From: Haloplanus ruber
GTDB lineage: Archaea > Halobacteriota > Halobacteria > Halobacteriales > Haloferacaceae
Direction of reading: 5' to 3'
Length of the DNA: 64,000 bases
Assembly: GCF_024494725.1 (NCBI RefSeq)
Contig: NZ_JANHDK010000001.1
Location: forward strand, 1,054,001 to 1,118,000
Shown here: positions 27,592-36,842 of the stretch, piece after piece
Layout of the letters: each line of letters begins with the position of its first letter
Numbering within the stretch: position 1 is the first letter of the stretch
The notes under the pieces: model-generated
Databases searched by the model: none
What the model saw: the letters and a program-made list of their open reading frames with translations, nothing else
Told to the model about the DNA's origin: nothing
Position numbers and translations under genes: made by a program

Positions 27592-28713
27592 ACACGCGGC
27601 GACGACGCGGAGCGCCCGCTCCCCACGCACCTCGTCGGCGAGCAGGGGAACGCGTTTCACGTCGTGGTCGCGAAACAGGTCGCTCGCCCGACGGAGCGCC
27701 CGCTGCTGGACGTCCCACCGACGCTGACAGAACTCACAGTCCGCCAGATTCGGAGAGACGACCCACTCGGCGTCGACGTCGGCAACGTCCGCTAGATCCT
27801 CCATCACGCGGTTGACGACGACGGTTCCGACGGGAATGGAGAACTCGTCGAGGCGGCGGACGAGGCGCTGGGACTCGACGACGCTCATCTCCTCCGGCAC
27901 CATCACGACCCGGAAGTCGGTGCGGGCGGGGTCCTGAAGGACGGCCCGGAGTCGCTCGATCCGGTCGCCGAGTTCGTCTAGGTCCGGCGCGTCGGGGTCG
28001 TCGCCGCCGCCGACACCGAACATGCCCTTGAAGCCGTCCATCATTCCCGAGAACTTCTCGCGCATGGAGAGCAGGCGCCCGACCATCGAGTCGAGCACCT
28101 CGGGCAGTTCGAGCAGTCGCAGGGTGTGACCCGTCGGTGCCGTGTCGATCACCACGCGGTCGAACCGGGGGTCGTCCAGATACTCCAGCAACTGGCGCAT
28201 CGCTGCCGCCTCGTCCGCGCCGGGCATCGACCCGCCCATCAGCGGATCGATGGCGTCGTCGCCGAGTGCCTCGCCAATCTCGCCGAGACCGCCGAGTGGC
28301 GCACCGGCGCCGGCGTCACCCGCGCCGTCTGTTCCGCCGTCGACGCCGATGCCGCCCGCGCCGAACAGCCCCTCCTCCATGGCCGCCTCGGGGTCGATTT
28401 CCGCGGCCCACAGGGGGTTGTCCTCGCGGATGCGCGTCGGCGTCGCGGGAATGTCGACGTCGAGGGTGTCCGACAGAGAGTGGGCGGGATCGGTCGAGAC
28501 GACGAGCGTCGCCGTCCCCGTGGCGGCCGAGGCAAGCGCCGTCGCCGCCGCCATCGTCGTCTTGCCGACGCCACCCTTGCCGCCGTAGAGGACGTACTCC
28601 GGTGCGTCCACCGTCTCGGGGAGGTCGGTCGCCGCCGCGACGTCGACCCGCGCGGGGCTGTCGTTTCCCCCTTCCGCAACCTCGTCGACCGGCTCCACGT
28701 CGAGTTCGCTCAT
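27583..28713 (-). CDS. Get3/ArsA-family ATPase
   Basis: 376 residues, a single ATPase unit. The deviant P-loop GGKGGVGKTT is at 44-53, with IDTAPTGHTLRLLELPE as the switch/A-loop. Near the C-terminus Cys326-E-F-Cys329 forms the CxxC seen in Get3, where it binds zinc between two subunits; the arsenite-binding cysteine triad of bacterial ArsA is not evident. It most likely inserts tail-anchored membrane proteins or chaperones clients rather than pumping arsenite. The first 40 residues are an acidic extension. Confidence 0.88.
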   Translation of the reverse strand: MSELDVEPVDEVAEGGNDSPARVDVAAATDLPETVDAPEYVLYGGKGGVGKTTMAAATALASAATGTATLVVSTDPAHSLSDTLDVDIPATPTRIREDNPLWAAEIDPEAAMEEGLFGAGGIGVDGGTDGAGDAGAGAPLGGLGEIGEALGDDAIDPLMGGSMPGADEAAAMRQLLEYLDDPRFDRVVIDTAPTGHTLRLLELPEVLDSMVGRLLSMREKFSGMMDGFKGMFGVGGGDDPDAPDLDELGDRIERLRAVLQDPARTDFRVVMVPEEMSVVESQRLVRRLDEFSIPVGTVVVNRVMEDLADVADVDAEWVVSPNLADCEFCQRRWDVQQRALRRASDLFRDHDVKRVPLLADEVRGERALRVVAACLR

Positions 28714-28791
28714 ATCCGGTCCGAGACGACCCGGGCACCTGTACCCGTCGATACGGGGAAGACACTTGCCGGTAGGCGATGCATCTCAGGT

Positions 28792-29139
28792 ATGATCGGC
28801 TGTCCCTCCGGGCGACCGCTGCTCGCCGCTGTCGCGGCCGTCTCGCTCGTGACCACCGGCTGTCTCGGCGTGGGGCCGTCGCCGCCCGCAACGCCGACAG
28901 CGACGCCGACGGCGTCGGTGGGGACGGACTGTCCGCCGGCACTGACCGTCTACGCCCTCGACGAGGACCCCGCCAATCTCGATTCGGTCGTCGACTACGA
29001 GAACCTCTCCGCCGAGAAGCGGGCGACGTTCGACCGCGCGCGCAACGAGCGCGTCACCGACTTCGCGTACGACTGGCGGGATATCGACGTCGTGGCGTAC
29101 GATGGGGCGTACTACCGGACGGGCGTCGTCGTCTGTTAG
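28792..29139 (+). CDS. Small predicted lipoprotein
   Basis: 115 residues. The N-terminal hydrophobic segment ends in the lipobox VTTGC with Cys24 as the lipid site, followed by a Pro/Thr-rich linker (TPTATPTAS) typical of haloarchaeal exported proteins. The mature domain of about 70 residues has two Cys (DCPPAL and the terminal VVC) that could form a disulfide. No family recognised. It converges with and overlaps the end of the aminotransferase gene by four bases. Confidence 0.7.
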   Translation: MIGCPSGRPLLAAVAAVSLVTTGCLGVGPSPPATPTATPTASVGTDCPPALTVYALDEDPANLDSVVDYENLSAEKRATFDRARNERVTDFAYDWRDIDVVAYDGAYYRTGVVVC

Positions 29140-30245
29140 AAGCCGTCGTAGGCGGCGAGGCGCTCGGCGGCCTCCTCGGCCCGCGGGCTGACGAGCGCGA
29201 ATCGGACCCACTCGTCGTAGGAGCCGAAGGTGTCGCCGGGCATGCAGGCGACGCCCGCCTCGTCGACGAGGCGTTCGACGTTCTCGAGGGTGCCGGGAAA
29301 GCCCTCGAAGCGCGCGAAGACGTAGAACGCCCCCTCAGGGACGACGTAGTCGGCGCCCGCGGCGTCCAGCGCGTCGGTGAAGGCGTCGATCCGCTCCCGG
29401 AGGAGGTCGCGCGAGGCCTCGTAATACTCGGGACCGGTCTCCCGGAGTGCCCGGAGGACGGCCGCCTGTGAAGGGCGGGCGCTGGCCACGTTCACGAGCA
29501 TATGTCGGGTGCGGGCGGCCTCGGCCAACTCCGGGGGGAAGATCCCGTAGCCGACCCGCAGCCCGGTCACCGCCATCGACTTCGAGAAGGAGTTGGTGAC
29601 GACCGCGTGGTCGCCGTCGACGGAGAGGGCGCTCTCGAAGCGCCCGGAGAAGTCGTAGTGATCGTACACCTCGTCGGAGATCAGCACGGCGTCGTGCTCG
29701 GCCGCGAGATCGGCCACCGCGGCCATCGTGTCCGCGTCGTACACCGCCCCCGTCGGGTTGTTCGGCGAGTTGACGAGAACCGCGGCGGTCTCGGCGCTTG
29801 CCGCCTCGCGCATCGCCGCCACGTCGAGGCCACCGTCCTCGGCGACGGGGACGAGAGACACGTCCGCGCCAAGCATCTGTGCCTTGCCGGGGTAGTAGGG
29901 GTAGACGGGATCGGTGAGAATGATCTCGTTGCCCGCGTCGCGTTCGAGCGCGCCCGCCATCGCGAGGTAGTTCGCCTCGCCGGCGCCGTTCGTGACGATC
30001 ACGCGGTTGGCGTCGACGTCGCGGCGGGCGGCAATCTCCTCTCGGAGCGCGCGCAGGCCGTCACTCGGCGGGTACTGGAACGCCGCGGGTTCGGCGTCGG
30101 CAAAGTCGCGTAGGCCCTCGCGGAGGGCAGTCGGCGGCTCCCAGTCCGGTCCCCCGCTCACCAGGTCGATCACGTCGCGGTCCGCGTCGGCCGCGTACTG
30201 CATGACGTGAAAGAACAGCGGCGTGTCGTAGTCCATGCCCGCCAT
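29136..30245 (-). CDS. PLP-dependent aminotransferase, class I/II
   Basis: 369 residues from the ATG at 30245 (another in frame at 30236). It has the fold type I signatures VNSPNNPTGAVYD (substrate-contacting Asn), SDEVYDHYDF and the PLP lysine in TNSFSKSMAVTGLRVGYG. It is close to aspartate/aromatic aminotransferases of archaea, transferring amino groups between amino and 2-oxo acids. The longer frame up to 30512 would overlap the divergent hydrolase gene and is rejected. Confidence 0.92.
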   Translation of the reverse strand: MAGMDYDTPLFFHVMQYAADADRDVIDLVSGGPDWEPPTALREGLRDFADAEPAAFQYPPSDGLRALREEIAARRDVDANRVIVTNGAGEANYLAMAGALERDAGNEIILTDPVYPYYPGKAQMLGADVSLVPVAEDGGLDVAAMREAASAETAAVLVNSPNNPTGAVYDADTMAAVADLAAEHDAVLISDEVYDHYDFSGRFESALSVDGDHAVVTNSFSKSMAVTGLRVGYGIFPPELAEAARTRHMLVNVASARPSQAAVLRALRETGPEYYEASRDLLRERIDAFTDALDAAGADYVVPEGAFYVFARFEGFPGTLENVERLVDEAGVACMPGDTFGSYDEWVRFALVSPRAEEAAERLAAYDGF

Positions 30246-30312
30246 CCGGACGGCGGTCAAATCGGTCTTTCGCTCTCCCGTGCCGACACGCTTGAGTCGG
30301 GAGGGGGCGAAG

Positions 30313-30828
30313 GTGGCCGACGTGAACAAGAAAGGACACGTGCTCAACGCCGCGCTACTGAGCGTCGGCCTCGGTGTCGTGCTCGCCGCGCCGACGGCAC
30401 TCACGGCGGCCGAGGCACTCGCCGTCGCCGAAACGGTCGCCAAACTGTCCGTCCCCATCGTCCTCGGCGCGCTCTTTCCCGACGTCGACACCGCCTTCGG
30501 CAAGCACCGCAAGACGCTTCATAACCTGTTCGTTCTGGGGGTCGTCGCCGCCTTTCCCATCGTCTTCGACAACCTCCAGTTCGTCTGGATCGGCATCGCC
30601 ACCCACTATCTCCTCGACGTGGTCGGCAGCCGTCGAGGGATCGCGCTCTTCTACCCGCTGACGAGCCAGGAGTGGGGTCTCCCCAGCGGCGTAACCACCA
30701 GCAGCAAGTACGCGGATCTCGTGACCGTCGTCGTCACGGGACTGGAGGTCGCCACCCTCGCGGCCGTCCACATCTACGTGATTCCGCTCGGGGAGACGGC
30801 AAGCGTGGTGAACACCATCCTGGCCTAA
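30313..30828 (+). CDS. Membrane-bound metal-dependent hydrolase-like protein (DUF457/YdjM type)
   Basis: About 171 residues from GTG 30313 (alternative GTG 30322). It has four to five hydrophobic helices with conserved polar residues: NKKGHVLNAA near the start, and GALFPDVDTAFGKHRKTLHN, where paired Asp and His are the presumed metal ligands. THYLLDVVGS is a third conserved patch. The family is related to bacterial YdjM, of uncertain activity. Divergent from the aminotransferase gene. Confidence 0.8.
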   Translation: MADVNKKGHVLNAALLSVGLGVVLAAPTALTAAEALAVAETVAKLSVPIVLGALFPDVDTAFGKHRKTLHNLFVLGVVAAFPIVFDNLQFVWIGIATHYLLDVVGSRRGIALFYPLTSQEWGLPSGVTTSSKYADLVTVVVTGLEVATLAAVHIYVIPLGETASVVNTILA

Positions 30829-30844
30829 CACCGGTGCCGCCTCC

Positions 30845-31606
30845 TCAGACGGCCACGTCGTCGAAGCGGCCGTCGTACGCGATATGTCGAGGGTGGGTCG
30901 GCTCCGTTCCCGAGAGGAAGAGTCGATCCAGCTTCCCCCACGTGTTCTCGACGCCGAGATGGGCGAACTCCGCGAGGCCACGCAGGTGGTGGTCGGCGCC
31001 ACGTCGCCGGACGACACGCCGGGGTGTCTCCGACCGGAGCGCCTCGACGAGGGCCGCCTCCGAGTCGATGGACGCCTCGAAGGCCGTCCACGCCTCGCCG
31101 ACAGTTCGCTGCAGGTGGGCGTACGATGACCCGAACCCTGGCTGTCCCGTCTCTCGGGCCACCGCCCGACACCGCCGGTTCTGTGGCGGGAGGCACTTCA
31201 CGTTGTGCGTCTCGACGGCGTGGATGGCGTCGGCGTGGGCGGCGATGCCGTCACGGGAACAGCTGATGTTCAGCATCTCGGGGTGGGGGACGAGAACGGC
31301 GGCGTCCTGTCTGTCGGCGGCCGCCAATGCCCCGTCGAAGGTGATGAAATCGGGGACCGGGTCGTCGAGGCCGACGACGAGGAGGTGACGGCGGGCGTAC
31401 CACGGCCCGGTGAACACCTCGCGTGCGGGCACGATCAGGAGTTCGTCGTCGGAGAATTTGCTGGCCCGCTCGCGAATGGTCGGAAGGCGCGTGAAATGCG
31501 GCGCGTAGACGAGAGCGTCGAGGCCGCGGGCTTTCGCCCGCGTCACGACGTCCTCGTCGAGTACCTTCACGTGCATGTCGATGCGAGTCGACCCTGCCGT
31601 CGTCAC
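30845..31606 (-). CDS. PHP-domain protein
   Basis: 253 residues. The fold resembles PHP metal-dependent phosphoesterases: N-terminal IDMHVKVLDEDV replaces the usual DxHxH, followed by GLDALVYAPHF and LVPHPEMLN (His and Glu/Asp as metal ligands), and VETHN. One expected His of the first motif appears absent (DMHVKV), so metal binding may differ. Haloarchaeal members are annotated as PHP-associated or RNase P subunit p30-like. It lies downstream of spt5 on the same strand. Confidence 0.72.
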   Translation of the reverse strand: MTTAGSTRIDMHVKVLDEDVVTRAKARGLDALVYAPHFTRLPTIRERASKFSDDELLIVPAREVFTGPWYARRHLLVVGLDDPVPDFITFDGALAAADRQDAAVLVPHPEMLNISCSRDGIAAHADAIHAVETHNVKCLPPQNRRCRAVARETGQPGFGSSYAHLQRTVGEAWTAFEASIDSEAALVEALRSETPRRVVRRRGADHHLRGLAEFAHLGVENTWGKLDRLFLSGTEPTHPRHIAYDGRFDDVAV

Positions 31607-31685
31607 GGACCCACCTGAGCGGACGGCGCAGTTAGTGGTTGCTATTCGGGAGATACAGTGTCGGTGCGTTGAGGTGAAGGCGGGG

Positions 31686-32123
31686 TTACCGTTCGTCCGA
31701 GTCGAGGACGCGGATCTGGTCGCCGCGGACGGTGACGGGGATGGGCACCGTCGCCTCGTACAGTTCGACGGTCACCTGGTCTTTGCCCTCGTCGATCCGC
31801 TGGACACGGGCCTTCTCGCCTTTGAAGGGTCCGGCGATGAGTTCGACGATGTCGCTCTCCGCGATGCCCTCGACGTCCGGAGTGGGCGAGAGGAAATGCT
31901 CCACCTCGGTGAGCGAGGACTTGCCGGGGACGATAGAGCGAGCGTGGGGAATCTCGTCCATAACCCGTTCGAGGACGGCGTTGTTGTCCGCCTCGACCAT
32001 CACGTAACTCGTCAGGGAGTCGGGCGCCAACACCGCGTGGACCTCGTCTTCCTCGCGGCTGGCGATCATGTCCGCGACAGTCCGCTCCTGGCTGGCGGTG
32101 GTTTTGACGGCGAAGATACCCAT
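31686..32123 (-). CDS. spt5: Transcription elongation factor Spt5 (archaeal NusG)
   Basis: 145 residues from ATG 32123. An N-terminal NGN domain ([18 protein letters not shown] to about residue 82) is followed by a KOW domain ([19 protein letters not shown]). It binds RNA polymerase with Spt4 and increases processivity. It is directly downstream of secE, one base after its stop, the usual archaeal order. Confidence 0.95.
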   Translation of the reverse strand: MGIFAVKTTASQERTVADMIASREEDEVHAVLAPDSLTSYVMVEADNNAVLERVMDEIPHARSIVPGKSSLTEVEHFLSPTPDVEGIAESDIVELIAGPFKGEKARVQRIDEGKDQVTVELYEATVPIPVTVRGDQIRVLDSDER

Positions 32124-32124
32124 G

Positions 32125-32298
32125 CTACACACCTCCGGGGAGGAGGGTCATGACCGCGAAGATGACGAACCCGAGGAGGCCGACGAGAAAGATACCTGCC
32201 CCCGCGACCTTGGCGATCTGCGAGAACTCGTTCCACGACGGCGTGCTCGCCATCTTGAGCACGCGGACGTAGCTTGCGAGGTCGTATTTGACGTCCAT
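32125..32298 (-). CDS. secE: Preprotein translocase subunit SecE
   Basis: 57 residues: [19 protein letters not shown], then [20 protein letters not shown] and the membrane helix [18 protein letters not shown]. The PSWNEF motif just before the single helix is the archaeal SecE/Sec61-gamma hallmark. It forms the SecYEbeta channel in the cytoplasmic membrane. Its transcript should start at or next to the ATG because a TATA core lies 27 bases upstream. Confidence 0.93.
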   Translation of the reverse strand: MDVKYDLASYVRVLKMASTPSWNEFSQIAKVAGAGIFLVGLLGFVIFAVMTLLPGGV

Positions 32299-32320
32299 AC
32301 CGGGCGATACGCGAGCGGGC

Positions 32321-32340
32321 TTTTTCTATCTATTGATAAG
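32321..32340 (-). promoter_or_regulatory. Promoter of secE-spt5
   Basis: Reverse-strand CTTATCAATAGATAGAAAAA lies 23-42 bases before the secE ATG, so secE-spt5 can be made apart from ftsZ1 although all three genes share the strand. Confidence 0.6.
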
Positions 32341-32357
32341 CCGAGCGCAGGTGGCGA

Positions 32358-33530
32358 CTACTCGACGTAGTCGATATCGTCACCGGACGTCGCCGGCTCC
32401 GGCGTCGGCGTGTCGTCGCCACGGCCGTAGATCTGCGGTGATTCGACGCCCGTGACGACGATCATCGTCCGCATCGTCCCGTCGAGTTCCTCGTCGATGG
32501 AGGTTCCCCAGATGATGCGAGCGTCGGGGTCGATCCGGTCGTAAATCTCCTCGACGACGCCCTCCGCCTCCTCGATGGCCATGTCGGTGCCACCGGTGAC
32601 GTTGACGAGCGCCGAGTTGGCCCCCGAGATGTCGACATCGAGCAGCGGCGACCGAAGCGCCGAGCGAACCGAGTCCTGTGCTTTCTGCTCGGAGTCGCTC
32701 TCGCCGAGGCCAATCATGGCGACGCCGCCTTTCTCCATCACCGTCTTTACGTCGGCGAAGTCCAGGTTGACGAGGCCGGGTTTGGTGATGAGTTCGGTGA
32801 TTCCCTTCACCGAGCGCATCAGCACCTCGTCGGAGACTTTGAACGCCTGTCGGACGGGGAGTTTCCCGACCGAGTCGAGGAGGCGGTCGTTGGGCACGAC
32901 GATGACCGTGTCGGCCACGTCACGCAGGCGTTCCAGCCCGGCTTCGGCGTTGGTCCGCCTGACCTCGCCTTCGGCGGTAAAGGGCGTCGTCACGATGGCG
33001 ATGGTGAGTGCGCCGGACTCGCGGGCCGCCTCAGCGACGACAGGCGCCGACCCGGTGCCGGTGCCGCCGCCGAGGCCGGCAGTGACGAACACCATATCGG
33101 AGCCCTCGATGGCGCCGTAGATGTCGTCCTGGCTCTCGATGGCGGCCTCCTCGCCGACCTGCGGGAGCGACCCTGCGCCGCGGCCGCCGGTCTTCTCTTC
33201 GCCCATCAGAATCTTCGTGTCCGCCTCCACGTCGACGAGATGTTGGACGTCGGTGTTGGCGGCGACGAGGTTGGCACCTTTGATGCCCTCCTCAGCCATC
33301 CGGTTGACGGTGTTGCCGCCGGCGCCCCCACAGCCGACGACGGTGATGTCCGTCTGGAGGTCCTTCAGGACGTCCTCGAGTTCCTCGTCGGTCATCTTCC
33401 CGGTGCGGTTCTCTGCGTCGGTGTCGGCGGACGTGTCGGTCGCGGGCTCCCGGTCGGCACTGACGTCGGCCGCGGCCCCATCCCCCGGCTCCTCGGCTTC
33501 CTCGATTGCATCCTCCACGATGGAGTCCAT
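32358..33530 (-). CDS. ftsZ1: Cell division protein FtsZ (FtsZ1 type)
   Basis: 390 residues from ATG 33530. An acidic disordered tail of about 50 residues precedes the GTPase domain: [13 protein letters not shown] (67-79), the tubulin signature GGGTGTG at 154-160, and the C-terminal activation domain ending near 340, then a short acidic tail. Neighbourhood (secE-spt5 downstream) is that of haloarchaeal ftsZ1. It polymerises at midcell with FtsZ2. Confidence 0.95.
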   Translation of the reverse strand: MDSIVEDAIEEAEEPGDGAAADVSADREPATDTSADTDAENRTGKMTDEELEDVLKDLQTDITVVGCGGAGGNTVNRMAEEGIKGANLVAANTDVQHLVDVEADTKILMGEEKTGGRGAGSLPQVGEEAAIESQDDIYGAIEGSDMVFVTAGLGGGTGTGSAPVVAEAARESGALTIAIVTTPFTAEGEVRRTNAEAGLERLRDVADTVIVVPNDRLLDSVGKLPVRQAFKVSDEVLMRSVKGITELITKPGLVNLDFADVKTVMEKGGVAMIGLGESDSEQKAQDSVRSALRSPLLDVDISGANSALVNVTGGTDMAIEEAEGVVEEIYDRIDPDARIIWGTSIDEELDGTMRTMIVVTGVESPQIYGRGDDTPTPEPATSGDDIDYVE

Positions 33531-33558
33531 AGTACGCACGGGCGTTTCGAAGGCAACC

Positions 33559-33569
33559 ACATTATCTTT
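33559..33569 (-). promoter_or_regulatory. TATA promoter of ftsZ1
   Basis: Reverse-strand AAAGATAATGT, centred 34 bases before the ATG at 33530. It supports starting FtsZ at MDSIV rather than at the longer frame beginning at 33587. Confidence 0.5.
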
Positions 33570-33661
33570 CCGCCCGTTGTCACGCACACGTCTGACGCTC
33601 CGGGGAATCGACGTGCTGAGAACGTCATGCGTGCGTCAGACAATAGTCAGATGTTAAATAA

Positions 33662-35020
33662 TTACGGCGGCGAAACGACCGGGAACCGTTCGACTTGTTC
33701 GGTGCTGACGACGTCGGGGTCGATCCGCTCGCCGTCGACTTCGACGGCTTCGCCGTCGGCCAGGCGGCCGAAGGCCGGCCCCTCGGGGACACCGAGGGTG
33801 CGGGCGGCCGCCGGGTCGAACGTCTCTCTCCGGGCGACCACCTCGTCGCCCTCCTTGGACACGTCGTCGTAATCCGTCCGCAGGATCGTCGCCAGTGCGT
33901 CGGTCAGCCCCTCGGCGACCGCCGCAGGGTCGTCGGCCGGCAGGGCGATCCGTCCGCGTGGCCGAGCCCCGCCGTCGGTCGTCTCGAAGGCGACGGCGGC
34001 GTCCTCGACGGCGGCCCGCGTCGCCTCGACGTCGACGGCGCTCGCGGCGTCGACCAACGCCGTCGGAAGCGACCCGACGACGACCCCATCGGCGGGATCG
34101 CCGTCGACCTGTGGGACCACCTCGCCGAACCGGAGGCCCTCGGCCACGGGATCGAGTCGCTCCTCGACGGCTGTGACGACCGGCAAGGGGTGTGCGCTCG
34201 TCTCCCGGAGCCACGTCTCGGTCACGACCCGGTAGCCCAGGTCTGTGAGGACGTCCGCGAGTCCCGACCGCCCGCCCTCGACGAGGACGTGGTCGGCACC
34301 ACTTGCCTCGACCGCCCGGCGGAGGACGTCGCGGTTCGCCGCGGGGTTCCCCATCGCCTCCAGTCCCCAGTCGGCGGCGACGTGACCGACGGCCCACGCC
34401 GTCTCGCGGACGACGCGGCCGAAGCGCGGCGCGTAGTGGCCGCCGCCGAAGCCCGCGACCTGTTTCTCGCGGTCGGCGTCGACACCGCGTAACTCGAGGA
34501 CGGCCCGCGCGACGGCGCGGGCACCGTCCGGATCGGACCACTGTGTCTCACCGCTCCCGAGTTCGACGAACATCGAGGGCACGCCCACGGCCGTCGGCCC
34601 GTGGTGAGTGCACTCGGTGCCCACCTCGTAGGCTGGCGGAGCGTGGGTTTCGAGCGCCGAGACGACGACCGACGCCGCGTTCGGGCAGGCACGGGCGAAC
34701 TCGCCGGCCGTCCCGCCGTACTCCGCGTCGCCGAAGTTACCGGTGAAGTGGGCGGTCAGGAGCGGTCCCGTCTCCCCCGAGTGCCGGGAGACGACGACCA
34801 GGAGGTCGGGGTCGTCGAAGGCGGCGTCGGGCCGGTCGAGGTGGATGTGTAACTCGTCGAAGGTGCGCAGTTCGAAGCCGTCGGTGCGATAGTAGGTGCC
34901 GCCCCCCTCGCCGTCGGGGCGGTGTTCGTCGTGTCGTTCGGTCCAGTCGGCGAGGTCCAGCAGCGCCTCGCCGATGCGTTCGGAGGCGCTGTCGGCGCGG
35001 CTGACGACGATAGCGATCAC
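33662..35020 (-). CDS. dtdA: D-aminoacyl-tRNA deacylase (archaeal DtdA)
   Basis: 452 residues from GTG 35020. The N-terminal 270 residues carry the archaeal Dtd2-like catalytic domain (start IAIVVSRADSAS; LLVVVSRHSGETGPLLTAHFTGN; GFGGGHYAPRF with conserved His). Residues after 300 are the haloarchaeal C-terminal extension. It removes D-amino acids mischarged onto tRNA. The GTG start is confirmed by a TATA core 28 bases upstream; the longer frame to 35203 overlaps the divergent usp gene. Confidence 0.9.
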   Translation of the reverse strand: MIAIVVSRADSASERIGEALLDLADWTERHDEHRPDGEGGGTYYRTDGFELRTFDELHIHLDRPDAAFDDPDLLVVVSRHSGETGPLLTAHFTGNFGDAEYGGTAGEFARACPNAASVVVSALETHAPPAYEVGTECTHHGPTAVGVPSMFVELGSGETQWSDPDGARAVARAVLELRGVDADREKQVAGFGGGHYAPRFGRVVRETAWAVGHVAADWGLEAMGNPAANRDVLRRAVEASGADHVLVEGGRSGLADVLTDLGYRVVTETWLRETSAHPLPVVTAVEERLDPVAEGLRFGEVVPQVDGDPADGVVVGSLPTALVDAASAVDVEATRAAVEDAAVAFETTDGGARPRGRIALPADDPAAVAEGLTDALATILRTDYDDVSKEGDEVVARRETFDPAAARTLGVPEGPAFGRLADGEAVEVDGERIDPDVVSTEQVERFPVVSPP

Positions 35021-35042
35021 GGCGGGTAGGTCCGCGGAGGCG

Positions 35043-35077
35043 GCGAATAAGTACGTCGATGGGGAACGCTTATTCCG
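35043..35077. promoter_or_regulatory. Mirror-image divergent promoters of dtdA and a usp gene
   Basis: GAATAAG (35045-35051) and CTTATTC (35069-35075) are exact inverted copies with 17 bases between. Each serves as TATA core at 27-28 bases from one start: 35020 (reverse, GTG) and 35099 (forward, ATG). Both mRNAs should be leaderless, and a dimeric regulator could see the two at once. Confidence 0.6.
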
Positions 35078-35098
35078 GCGGCAAGAGGAGGCGGGCGT

Positions 35099-35494
35099 AT
35101 GAGGGTGCTTGTCCCGGTCGACGGATCGGAGTGTAGCATGCGCGCACTCGGCTTCGCGGCCGATTTCGTGTGCCGATTCGACGCGACGCTCGATGTCGTT
35201 CACTTCACCGACTCACCGGGGGCCGACACCGAGCGTCTGGCAGAGCAGGTGTCGAACGTGCTCGAATCTGAGGGGCTGGACGGGGAGACCGAGATCATCG
35301 GCGACGTTCGCCTCAGCAATCTGAAGGCGTCGGATCAGGTCGGCAAGGACATCCTCGGATTGGTCAAGGAGCGCGACTACGATCACGTCGTCATGGGGCA
35401 TCACGGGACCGGCCGCATCGGCAAACTCCTCCTGGGGAGCGCGGCGAACACCGTCTCGAAGTCGGGGACAGTGCCAACCACAATCGTGCCCTGA
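35099..35494 (+). CDS. Universal stress protein (UspA family)
   Basis: 131 residues. The canonical ATP-binding loop GHHGTGRIGKLLLGS (G-x2-G-x9-GS) is complete, so this member probably binds ATP. MRVLVPVDGSE is the first strand with conserved Asp. It is encoded just before a CaCA antiporter on the same strand, an arrangement repeated nearby at 36843-39006. Confidence 0.9.
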   Translation: MRVLVPVDGSECSMRALGFAADFVCRFDATLDVVHFTDSPGADTERLAEQVSNVLESEGLDGETEIIGDVRLSNLKASDQVGKDILGLVKERDYDHVVMGHHGTGRIGKLLLGSAANTVSKSGTVPTTIVP

Positions 35495-35554
35495 ACCGGG
35501 GAGTCACCCCTCACGACGACCGTTCCCGTCCTGGTGCTGTGGAGACGGATGGAC

Positions 35555-35565
35555 TGATTTAACTA
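35555..35565 (+). promoter_or_regulatory. TATA promoter of the first antiporter gene
   Basis: TGATTTAACTA is centred about 32 bases before the ATG at 35592 in a 97-base gap after the usp gene. Confidence 0.5.
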
Positions 35566-35591
35566 CTTCGATTCGAAAGCGCTCGGCACTC

Positions 35592-36788
35592 ATGAGTCTC
35601 AGTCCGTCGCTCGTGAACGCCAATACGCACCCCCTGGTCGTCGGGAAACTGGCATCCCCCGCGGCGATACACATCGTGTTGCTGGTGCTATCCTTCCTGC
35701 TGTTGTTGCTCGGTGCGGAAATATTCACGAACGGCGTCGAGTGGCTCGGTCACCGCCTCGGCGTGAGTGAGAGTGCCACGGGGAGCATCCTCGCGGCCGT
35801 CGGGACGGCCCTCCCCGAGACGATGATCCCGGTCATCGCCATCCTGCAGGCGACCTTCGGGTCGGGGGCGCAGGCCGCCGCCGACGAGGTCGGTGTCGGT
35901 GCGATCCTCGGTGCCCCGTTCATGCTTTCGACTATCGCCATGTTTCTCGTCGGAGCCAGCGTGCTCTACTTCGGCGACCGCCGGAGCTTCGGCGAGCAGA
36001 TGCACTTCAACGAGGTGTCGACCCAGCGTGACCTCTCTTTCTTTTTGATGGGGTATACGCTCGCGTTCGCCGCTGCCGTCATCCACGACGAACTCGTCGG
36101 TTACGCCATCGGGGCCGTGCTCGTTGCCCTGTATCTCGTGTATCTCGTCCGGTCACTCCAGAGCGGTGAACTCGTCGAGAGCGACGACCTAGAGGAACTC
36201 CACCTCGGGCAGGCCGTCGAAGGCGCCAGTAACCGCCTGCTCGACGGTGAATCCGGGCCTCACGCTGACGATCCACACGTCTCGCTGGTCGTCCTCCAGA
36301 CCCTCGGCGCACTGGCCGTCATCATTGCCGGTGCCCACATGTTCGTCGGGCAGACGACGTGGGTCTCCGACGAGATTCTCCACATGCCGGCGGCGGTGAT
36401 CGCACTCCTCATCGCGCCGCTGGCGACCGAACTGCCCGAGAAACTCAACAGCGTCATCTGGATCTCGCGGGACAAGGATACGCTCGCGCTCGGTAACATC
36501 TCGGGAGCGATGGCGTTTCAGGGGACTCTCCCCGTCACGCTCGGCATTCTCTTCACCTCGTGGAACCTCTCGCTCGCCTGGGGAACGACCGGGTTCCTCA
36601 ACGCTTTCTCGGCCATACTCGCCATCGTCAGCGGCGGCATCCTCTACCTTCGGGCCCGAAACGTCGACGAAGGAAATATGAGTCCCTATCCGTTCCTCAT
36701 CGGCGGCGTCTTCTACACCCTGTTCATCGCCGTCCTCCTGTATCACGTGTTCGTGATCGGGGTCGCGGCCGGGGGAGCCGGACACTGA
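35592..36788 (+). CDS. Sodium/calcium exchanger family antiporter (CaCA)
   Basis: 398 residues, about ten to eleven membrane spans. The two inverted alpha repeats are visible: AVGTALPETMIP near 75-86 and LIAPLATELPEKLNS near 270-284; their acidic residue coordinates the cation. The central cytoplasmic loop (about 185-215) is acidic. It exchanges calcium or another cation for sodium or protons. It pairs with the usp gene upstream and converges on the second antiporter unit. Confidence 0.88.
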   Translation: MSLSPSLVNANTHPLVVGKLASPAAIHIVLLVLSFLLLLLGAEIFTNGVEWLGHRLGVSESATGSILAAVGTALPETMIPVIAILQATFGSGAQAAADEVGVGAILGAPFMLSTIAMFLVGASVLYFGDRRSFGEQMHFNEVSTQRDLSFFLMGYTLAFAAAVIHDELVGYAIGAVLVALYLVYLVRSLQSGELVESDDLEELHLGQAVEGASNRLLDGESGPHADDPHVSLVVLQTLGALAVIIAGAHMFVGQTTWVSDEILHMPAAVIALLIAPLATELPEKLNSVIWISRDKDTLALGNISGAMAFQGTLPVTLGILFTSWNLSLAWGTTGFLNAFSAILAIVSGGILYLRARNVDEGNMSPYPFLIGGVFYTLFIAVLLYHVFVIGVAAGGAGH

Positions 36789-36842
36789 GTAGGACGGCCG
36801 GGACGCGGTGATCTCCCCCGTCTACGGTCGGTGCTGTCGTCG

